Shown here: positions 55,803-64,000 of the stretch, piece after piece | Position numbering within the stretch: the first letter of the stretch is position 1 | How the letters are laid out: each line of letters begins with the position of its first letter | Origin: Stenocarpella maydis | Lineage: Eukaryota; Ascomycota; Sordariomycetes; Diaporthales; Diaporthaceae | DNA: 64,000 bases | Direction: 5' to 3' | Assembly (NCBI GenBank): GCA_002270565.1 | Contig: NQMI01000055.1 | Span: 151,540 to 215,539 of the forward strand | Program-made: the position numbers and the translations under genes | The notes under the pieces: generated by a model | Told to the model about the DNA's origin: nothing | What the model saw: only the letters and a program-made list of their open reading frames with translations | Database searches by the model: none

Positions 55803-57145
55803 CTAACCTTGGTAAACTGGATCTCGACCCATGCTAGCCTGTGTAGTGTCAGTTTGACCCATTTGGCTGGAGGATCCAAGGCATAGGGGAGCCTGATAGG
55901 CCTCGCTGCACATGTGTGTGAGCTTGCTCACCTCGTCAGGTTGCCCTTGGTCAATTCGTAGGGTGGAAAGCTGGGTGGTATTGAGGCCCCAGTCGGTGAC
56001 ATGTTCGGGGATTGTGTAAGGGTACGTGTTCGGGCGCTCGCCGGTGCGCTGACGCCGAGCGCTACGGTCCGGGAAATACCCCCTTTCGACTGGAGAACGT
56101 TGCACCAAAATAGTTGTGAAAGGTCTCATAGCTGTTGCTTCTTGGTAAAAGCATGCCAGGGCACCGAAGATGTCGCTCCCCATCAGGGTCCTGAAATGTG
56201 GGAAGTACCAGTGGCCTTGTTGATCCACACACGCTATTTGTCGCCCTCGTTCGTCGTCTTGCGGGTCCGACCCGAATTGGCCCAGGATGAAACCATCGTC
56301 TCTCAAGCGGAACAAGACTTGGGCACTTGAGATTAACAAGACTGATTAGCCAGATGTGTGCAAGAGGTCTGAGTAGAGCCGGCCTGACGGGCCAGGAAAT
56401 CGACAAAGACGCCGAGCAATACTCACACGTAGTCCCGGCAACCAACTATCACATCGAGGTCGTCCGTATCCGTCGATCGCATTGTAAGCATAAAAAAGCG
56501 AGTTAAGTTTCCCAGGACAAGTCCGCCCAGGAGATCACCCAGTGTCATAACACGATGCGTCATGTGCAGCTGAACGCAGTACCTCAGCGAATTGGGCCTT
56601 CCCGCCCACCTCCTCAGTTTAAGAATGATGTCGGAGGGCATCGCACCAGGAATCGCGTCGCCCTCTTCCTCCGTGTGTTGCTCATCGCTGGCCTCAAGCG
56701 TGAAACCAAGCCAAGGATGGCGGTCGCTGGATCTGATGTCGAACTTCAAACGACAGTGGTTGGTTCCCTTGGTGCCGTTCATATTTTCTTGATCAAAGCA
56801 AATCCAGCCACGTGTGATTTCGAAGTCGTAATGCCACCACGCTTGAGCTAGTGCTAATAGCCTTGTACGCTCCCAGGTGTTTAGGAGCCACTTCGATTCT
56901 CTCGTCCATCCCCAGTCGGTGCGTTCGCGACCGCGCCGGGCACTGCCTGGTTGCGTACCGTTGGAGAGAAACCATGGGTTAGACATGGCGTAGTCGCTCG
57001 GTTCTATGTTGAAGCCCCATGTGGCTAGCTCTCTGACTCCTGTTTGAGTGCTTCTCTGGCGCCTGGCAGACTTTTGAAGGAGGCTCTGCTTGCGGACGTG
57101 AGGCCGAAGGGAGTTGTCTGTTGTTGCTGCTTGTAGTGGATGCAC
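55803..57145 (-). CDS. Hypothetical protein, no recognised family
   Basis: Exons 57145-56427 and 56325-55803 join in phase across a 101-nt intron (GTGAGT donor, GCTAATC branch, CTCAAG acceptor), giving 413 residues. The splice links CRDYV to AQVLFRLRDDGFILG. The N-terminus is basic and Gln-rich. The body is rich in Trp, Arg and Asp: DWGWTRESKWLLNTWERT, AWWHYDFEITRGWICFDQ, and GMPSD/ILKLRRWAG-type blocks. A hydrophobic segment (LGDLLGGLVLGNLTRFFML) may be buried or peripheral to a membrane. No signal peptide or named domain is visible. Composition and clean splice support a real gene; function is unknown. Confidence 0.6.
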
Positions 57146-58433
57146 AGAAAATGCTTCGAATTCTCTGCTGTAACTGAGTTTGGCTGATCAGGTGTGATAC
57201 TCTTGATGTGTGTGTATGTTCTGGCTTCATTTCTGGGCTCACAAGAAGCGAGTTTATATAGTCGGAAAGAGGAGGTCCAGTCACTCAAGCTGATGTGGTT
57301 GGGCCCGAATAAGATGACTGGCTCTGGGTGATATGTGCGGTCAGGACTGGTGTGACAGAAGGCCTCAAAGTGACCAACAATTATAATGACTTACTATGGG
57401 CCGATTCGCGTAGCTCCTTGAGGGAGAGGATATGACTGGAGAGATCCCATGACACATCAGATGTCGACACTGCAGACGCCAGGGACGGCGGATAGGAATA
57501 CGGGCAAGTAGAAGCTGAGGATGATACCCTAGTAAATTACGGGTATCAGAAGAGGTGATTTCCGGGACTTGAGTCTGAAGAATACACAAGAATGGTGCAG
57601 CCGTGTACATTGTAACAAATATCTGTCTTGGATTGACGAGCCAACAAAGAAACATCAATGAGAAAACATCAACTGTTAATCGGGCCTGGGAACTCCGCCC
57701 CATATAAGTCTGACCTCTAACGAAGGTATGAGTCTTGTTCTAATTATCAATTGATCACAGCTTAACCTTCATCATGGTACTGCCAAAATGTGGTGGTCCA
57801 AGTCTCATGGGTTTTCAAAACGAGATGAGCCAACTGAGACAGCAGCATGGCCGCTCCATCAGAGTGATTCATAATACCAAGCGACAGTAAATTGTGAGTT
57901 GTCCTCTCCTATTGCGAATAAACCACAGCACGACCACCCTAACCATAGTGCTGCCAGTCACTAAACAAACTTATTTGTACGGTGATTAACGTTACAATAA
58001 TTCTTGTCAGGCTCGTTAGCTGTCCTGACGCCAGTGAGTTAGTTACTCATCCAGCATCCAGGGCCAGTATAAAATGCTGGACAGGGCCTGGTTCTTTCTC
58101 TTGCAGGCTCCTTCACATATCACAGCATACAGGCCTGCTCCACTACAGCCGAAATCAACGAAGATCAATCTTAGCACCGAAGTCCTTTTGGAAAGACTCA
58201 AAAGCCCGAGCAACACCATTGACCAAGGCAGATCCAACTGCCCAACCACAACACGAACTCCGCTCAAGCTTAGTGCAGACGCAACCAGCTATTGATTTGA
58301 GTTTCTAAGCAGACCCCAGCAATCTGCGCTTCAGTCATACACGAGGAGCACACTTCCTACCAGATTCTTTCCTCTTTTTTTAAAGCTTCCTCAGACGGCC
58401 AATCCAACTTCGAGAGCTCGAAACACTGGCAAT
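57146..58433. other. Intergenic, no gene supported
   Basis: Holds the leader of the preceding minus-strand gene and the promoter of the small Cys-rich gene. Open stretches at 57365-57703 and 57982-58308 show no domains and no splice partners. Confidence 0.45.
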
Positions 58434-58649
58434 ATGTGTAAAGGCTTTCCCAAGGTTTACAAATGCGGTCACCCAGTTGAGCGCTTCTTTGACAGTGGGG
58501 ACAGAAAACAGGAGATAAACATTGAAATATGTGGACTACTACCACCGGGGGTGATGGGATCCGGGTGTCCATTGTACCACATCTCTTTAAACGAGCCGGT
58601 CATGGTCGATTGCTACTGTGCTTCTTGCATGCACCACTACAATCGCTAA
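58434..58649 (+). CDS. Small Cys-rich protein
   Basis: A 71-codon frame starting MCKGFPKVYKCGHPVERFF and ending CYCASCMHHYNR. The opening M-C-x-aromatic...C-G-H and the closing C-x-C-x2-C resemble small filamentous-fungal zinc-binding-like proteins of unknown role. Seven Cys and three His could bind one or two metal ions. No signal peptide is present, so it is not a typical effector. The short length keeps confidence moderate. Confidence 0.5.
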   Translation: MCKGFPKVYKCGHPVERFFDSGDRKQEINIEICGLLPPGVMGSGCPLYHISLNEPVMVDCYCASCMHHYNR

Positions 58650-60381
58650 ACCTTCTCCAACCATCATTGGTTAGAGCCGGACACTTGACTAGTGATCATG
58701 GCCGATGCCAGGGACAAAACGGCGGTGATGGTTCAAGCGGGACACAGATGGTTTTCAGTGCAGCATAAATAGCTGAATTCTATTATCGTTGCCTGAATCA
58801 TCTTTCTATTAGACCACCCGGGCATGGTGGCAAATCAGGAGAAGCTTTTAAGTTTTTAGACTCCAAGAAAGTAATACATTACCCACCAGGGTGGTCATCA
58901 AACATCTTCCACGCAATTAAGCATTCGCCCTGTGATATATCATGCATCATCTAATTCTATCCCTTATTTCCTGCTATCAATCTTTCCTGCTGTTAGTAAT
59001 ATTAAAATCTATATTCAAGTCTCTTAAAAGCGAAACTGGCTAGACCGGATAATGTTCGCTGACATTTACAGTCAGCTTCTGTGGAAAGTTGTTTAATATG
59101 ATTATAGACTAGTCGCGCCGTAAGCAAGCTGCAAGTATCGTCTAAAACATCGGCGTCATTTGCTCCTTCAATCAACATTTCAGAGGAACACGAATCCAAG
59201 CAAGTCAACTTGCGCCATTGTTAAAGGAAATGTGCAGCCTCTCGATCGCGTGAAATTGTTTCGAAACCTCTATACAGGCAGAACACATCTGATGATATTG
59301 CACCATAAGATGTTCGGCGCATTCTGAGCCTCCCGACTACTTAATGCAGGTAAATATTGGGGCATGGAACGTCTGAGTGGGCCTGGAAGAGCTTGTGACT
59401 TTCGCTGTCGCATGGTGCAATGCCTTTCGAGTCAGCGCCCCGGGATAAATTGTAATAATATAAAAGGAAGGTTTTATAATTCATTCGTATATATTCTGTA
59501 CTTAATAACGGCTTAAATTTATATATATATGTATGTTATAAGATTTAAGAGCTTGTATTAAGGGAGCCTCTGTAATTCATAAGGAACCTTAGGTAAGGGA
59601 CCTCAAGGGCCTTAATCCGTATTCCTTGGCTGCCTGACAAGTCTGGGCAAGGCTCAGAACCCCTGCCCGCCTATCCGAATCAAGAAAGGCCCCCAGCTAC
59701 TCTCAGGTAGTCAGTCTGCTGGGTGCGGCGTGTGTTGCACGTCAGCTTTCAATAGGCTCCAGAGGTACCAGGAGACTAGCGAGAGACATGCTAGCCTTGT
59801 GACGCTCAGAAATAGTCTTAAATCTATGCACAGGCCAGATGCACCATGAGTTTCAAACAATAACAGCTTCAGGACAATAAAGCTGCTTTGGTTCTGCAGT
59901 CCTAGCTGGTAGCGGCCGTTGGGCCAGGGGGAGGGCTGCTGGCCGAGACCCCAACCGGCGCTGAAAACAGTCCCACACAGGTAGAAGAACAGCAGAATTG
60001 CAACCAAGCAGTGAAGGTTCACCAAGCCCCTTCACCACAAGTGACCTGGGGTGCGTACCCACCCAGAGCAACCCCCCTGCCGCTCATGTTGGCGCCCTCA
60101 GCCGCACCTCCAGCTTTACCAACGAACCCGCGAGGCTGGCTCGCCCACAGCATCACCACGATGAGACAGCAAGTCCGAAGCGCCTAAGCAGGCCCCTAAC
60201 TAACTTTGCTGCCAGCTCTGCCTGCTGTGCGCTTCTGAGCATCCCCCACCTGGGCCCCTACCCTGCCTTCGCCGTCTGCTGTTTCGGTCGACCCAAGGCC
60301 TGTGACGAGCGGGGCTGGCCAGGGGTGCTCCGTTGCTGATGCGTACAACCTTTTCTGAAGCATTTCCAAAATTCCATAAAT
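58650..60381. other. Intergenic, no gene supported
   Basis: Upstream of the RdRP gene. A short AT-rich island lies at about 59450-59570. Open stretches on both strands from 59711 to 60339 show no domains; part could be an unrecognised 5' exon of the RdRP gene. Confidence 0.4.
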
Positions 60382-63300
60382 ATGGGTCAGAGGAGGACGC
60401 CGGCTCTCGCCTCGCCTCGCCAGGTCTATAGAGCTCTCGACAACGTTCCCATACGAGATGCGCGCGTTCCGGACAAGACGTCGCCAAAGAGAGCCGGAGT
60501 CCCGGCCGTGGTGGATGGTTCTGATGAACCGTCGGCGGCACACCATAGGGACGGATCATGCTCGCCAACTGCTTCGGAGATCGAAGCCCTGGAGGAATCG
60601 TTCTGCAACTTTGGGCTCGAGCCCAGTCAGGTCGGAGTGGACTGCGAGAGCAGTTTCGATGACATGAAGACCACCACAGCCGCGACGTCACTGTCTTCGA
60701 GATCCGATTCTACTGTTTCTGGGCACCTTAGCTTGTTGCAACCTCTGTCCGGCCTGGCCAGTGGTTCAGTAGGCGGCAGGGCCATGCCCTTGGGCGATCG
60801 CCTCCGCCTCGTCTGGCGTATGTCACCCACTCCACTCTGTAGTTGTATCGCGAGCTGATCCGCATGGCAGCCAAGGCCCCTCGGATGATGTTCGCCGCAC
60901 CGGCCGTCGTAATCTGGGAAGTGACTCGGGTCGCGCTGCACTGCGGTGTCGATGTGGCGTCTCTTGATCTGCGATACGACGAGCGCCTGGCGGACCTGGA
61001 CACTCTGTGGCACGCGCTGAAGATCCATCCTTGTCTTAAGGGAAAGAACTTCCCGGCAAAGTCCGATCCCCTCGCCTGGCGCGATGGCTTGCATAATAAC
61101 TTTGAGTCCGATGGCGATGCTCTCGTGATGCTGACCGCGACAATGCACGCCTCCAGCTCGAGAGACGGGCCTCCGCTGAGCATGGAGCTGCACCCACTCA
61201 AGCGCGAGCAGGGCTCTCGGCTGCTCCGCCAGTTTGGTTCTGACAGGTTTCTTGAGGTCCGCATTCCGACCATCGACTCGTGGCTGGTTCGCGAAGAAGG
61301 AGCGGAGGCTCTGGTTGCTCAGTGGCTTTCCAGCGAATCCCACTCGTTCATGGACCGCAGTTGGTCAGCGTTCTTCGTCAGAGAGAGGAGCGAGAAGTCT
61401 GAGATCCAGGACGACAAGTATGGGCAGGAGCCCAAGGTCATATTCAACGAAAGGCTCCTCTTCTTCGCGGAGAGTGGAAGACACCTGCCGAGTGCCAGAC
61501 GAACAACACGTGCCTCGTCGAAGACCATAGGACCCCCAGTCCGCACGGCTTGCTCACGGGCAGACATGTTGAACTGGCTTCTAAACTTTGACCACAACCT
61601 CGACGAGTCTTATCTCAAGCTCTTCTCACGCATCGCACTTGGTGGGTCCCATCTGGTAATTGCTGTCGAGCCTGGCTGACCACCCACCCGCAGGGTTGAG
61701 CAGGACGAACCCCACAATTGTATTAGAAACGACGCAAATACGCGAAAGACACGAGGACATTCTGTCCTCGGGGGGCGAGGTCATGAATGACGGCGTGGGG
61801 AGAATCTCACCGAGCCTGATGAGGAAGGTTCGAGATGATCTTGGCCTGCAATCCATACCCTCTGCAATTCAGGGACGCCTGGGCAGCGCAAAGGGCATGT
61901 GGCAGGTCGACCTCACTGATCCAGGCCATGTCGACTGGATCGAGACGTTTCCGAAGCAAAGAAAATGGCACTGCGACATGTCTAAGGAGGCTCACAGGAC
62001 CCTCGAGATACGTTCCTACTCCATGAATCTGGTCCCAGCCAGCCTGAATAAGCAATTCCTTCCAATATTGGAGGACAGATCCACGAATATTGGTACACTG
62101 CGCCGAGTCTTTGTCGACAACCTGACTACGAGATCAGAAGAGGAGTCCGAGTCCCTGAAGGAAGCCCTCCGACATCCCGAGCTCTTCAGGAAGTGGGTTC
62201 AAGGGCTCGGCCCGCGAGAGTCATTCCGCAGTTCGCCACAGGGGATGCCCTTCCTGGGCGGCCTCCCCGACACCACAGAAGATATCATGAGCTTCCTCGT
62301 CGACGGAGGGTTCGAGCCAACGCAACTGAAATTTCTGCAAGACCTTGTCTTCCAGACCCAAAAGCGCAAGTGCGACTCTGTGAAAGATGAGCTTCACATC
62401 AAGATCCCCAAGTCAACCTACGCCTACATGCTTGTCGATTTTCAGGGGGTCCTGGAACCAGATGAAGTCCACCTCTGCTTTTCCTCGAAATTCGACGACG
62501 GCACATCTGAGCTATCAGACCTCGATGGGATGGACGTCCTCGTCGGTCGGTGCCCGGCCCACCTCCCCAGTGACATCCAGAAGGTCCGGGCGACCTTCAA
62601 GTCAGAATTGCGACATATCCGTGACGCGATTGTATTCTCCTCCAAGGGCGATATTCCCCTGGCTGCAAAGCTTTCTGGCGGGGATTATGACGGCGACAAG
62701 GCCTGGGTGACCTGGCATCCGGAGCTCGTGGAGAACTTCAAAAACGCAGACGTGCCCCCAAAGCCGGACTTCTCGCCATATATGGAGAAAGACAGGGCCA
62801 CACTGCGGGACCTGCGGGAGCGCTGCGGGGAGGAGCGTTATGTTGATGTCATGGTAGCCAAGGCAATTCGCTTCAGCCTCAGGCCAAGGCTCCTCGGCCC
62901 TTGTACCTCGTTCAAGGAGAAGCTGGCATATCAACTCAAGAGCGTGAGCGACGGGCGTGTCATCAAGCTCAGCTGGCTCCTCAGCGAGCTGGCCGACCAG
63001 CCGAAGCAGGGGATACTCTTTGGGCGGCAGGAATGGGACCGCTTCCGGGCCGACGTCATAAGGCACACGGCAGCACCTGTCAACGCCGCTCTACAGATGC
63101 AGCAACGCAGGAGGCCCATGGCCCCGGGTGCCAAGCACATCATCGGCTTCCTTAGCGACACGACCAAGAGAGTTGTCGACACTGTGCTTAAAGATTTGCA
63201 TCGGTTCATGCGGCAGAGCGAGGCGAGCATCAGCGACAAGGACATCGTGGGCTACTGGAACCGTTTCGCGGAGGTGCACGAGCAACGAGATGCCGAGTGG

Positions 63301-63768
63301 TTCTCGGCCCTCTCCCAAAACCTGAAGGTTGACCTAGAAGCGTGTCGGGCGGGATGGGCTACGTTGGTGTCGGCTGGGACTAATGGTGACTACCGGGCGA
63401 GCGTCGGGCACGTGTACAAGGTATGGAGCGACATCAAGCCACGGATCCCAACACACGTGGCCGGGGCCTCGGAGGCTACCTCCTTCCTGCTCCAAGACGG
63501 CCTGGCCAGCCCAGAGCTAAGCCAGTGGGAGCTCCTCAAGGCAAGCCTCGCCTTCAAGCTGTACTCGCGCCACGGCCGCTTTGTGTGGCAGATGGCGGGC
63601 CGGCAGCTGCAGGCAATCAAGGCGCTATCCAGGGGGGCGGGGACCGTGCCGGTTGTGGTTGTTCCGAATATGTATGTGGCGCTCAAGCCGGACAATTCAT
63701 ATATCAAGCGGCTCATAGCTTTCGAGGAGGATGAGGGGGAGGACCATGGCGGGTGTGGCAGCGACTAA
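60382..63768 (+). CDS. RNA-dependent RNA polymerase (QDE-1/SAD-1 family)
   Basis: Exons 60382-60817, 60871-61641 and 61694-63768 join in phase to give 1,093 residues; an earlier exon cannot be excluded. The first splice yields LRLVWPKAPRMMFAAPAVV and the second FSRIALGLSRTNPTIVLE, both family-typical. The catalytic loop SGGDYDGDKAW has Asp733, Asp735 and Asp737 as metal ligands, preceded by RDAIVFSSKGDIPLAAKL. Such enzymes copy single-stranded RNA into double-stranded RNA for Dicer in quelling or meiotic silencing. The N-terminal 145 residues are variable and Ser-rich. Introns are 53 and 52 nt with CTGAT/CTGAC branch sites. The protein is shorter than QDE-1 (about 1,400 residues), mainly at the N-terminus. 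Which of the usual three fungal paralogues it is was not resolved. Confidence 0.9.
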
Positions 63769-64000
63769 ACAGCCCTGGTTCGGAGACGGCTTAGCTGAGC
63801 TGGTGCGTTGTTGCTACCACCCGTTTTTTGGGATATCCGGGATTGAGAAGCAGTTCCAGTAACCTGTCTAACACTGCCCACAGAGTGACGTAAGCTGGAA
63901 AGGGAAGGGATGTGACAATTTGGCTCTACATATGTCGTCGGCCGAGGTGGGGTTCTGCCGGAGATCCGGCTCCGGGTTCATGTAAGTAAGCATCCACTCT
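63769..64000. other. 3' side of the RdRP gene to window end
   Basis: Untranslated and intergenic sequence. Nothing recognisable before the window ends. Confidence 0.45.

Noticed and set aside
60627..61343. A 238-codon minus-strand open frame
   Set aside because: It is antisense to the RdRP exons, which splice in phase and carry family motifs.

Overview
The window is nuclear DNA from a filamentous ascomycete (Pezizomycotina, most likely Sordariomycetes). The evidence is short 45-130 nt spliceosomal introns with GTRNGT donors and CTRAC branch sites, a fused HisH-HisF histidine enzyme, a Clr5-domain protein, a QDE-1/SAD-1-type RNA-dependent RNA polymerase, and AT-rich retrotransposon relics with the C-to-T decay expected of repeat-induced point mutation (RIP). 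Gene models were spliced by eye; every junction reported was checked for reading phase unless marked uncertain.

Layout. Positions 1-11050 are a RIP-degraded block of Ty1/copia-type elements. One element can be read from LTR to LTR (3443-11049). It shares its left LTR with the truncated 3' half of a second copy (990-3655), and a third fragment lies at 1-406. Two nearly identical 583-bp LTRs of a different, much less mutated family sit in inverted orientation at 407-989 and 7566-8148. From 11.4 kb the window is gene-bearing: a secreted DUF3237-like protein, a GFA-domain protein, an MCT-type MFS transporter, an eight-exon cytochrome P450, then mitochondrial ClpP and a second predicted mitochondrial protein on a shared promoter. 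A decayed ubiquitin-like-domain gene (26.2-27.9 kb) and a gene-poor stretch surround a Clr5-domain protein. Next come a DUF6540-like protein, an aminoglycoside-phosphotransferase-like kinase, a single-pass membrane protein, a large secreted orphan and a Vps62-like protein.

Positions 45.7-51 kb hold housekeeping genes: a TFIIIC triple-barrel subunit divergent from the HIS7-type enzyme, each with one in-frame stop-free intron, and ornithine decarboxylase antizyme, read through a canonical UCC-UGA +1 frameshift site. Positions 52-55.3 kb hold a three-gene set with no signal peptides: a GH128 glucanase-like enzyme flanked by two proteins with a possible beta-sandwich character. An orphan gene, a small Cys-rich protein and the RNA-dependent RNA polymerase close the window.

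Most genes are unrelated in pathway. Functional links visible from layout are ClpP with its divergent mitochondrial neighbour, TFIIIC with HIS7, and the GH128 set. The RdRP and the RIP-scarred repeats represent two genome-defence processes in one window, but nothing in the sequence shows a direct connection.
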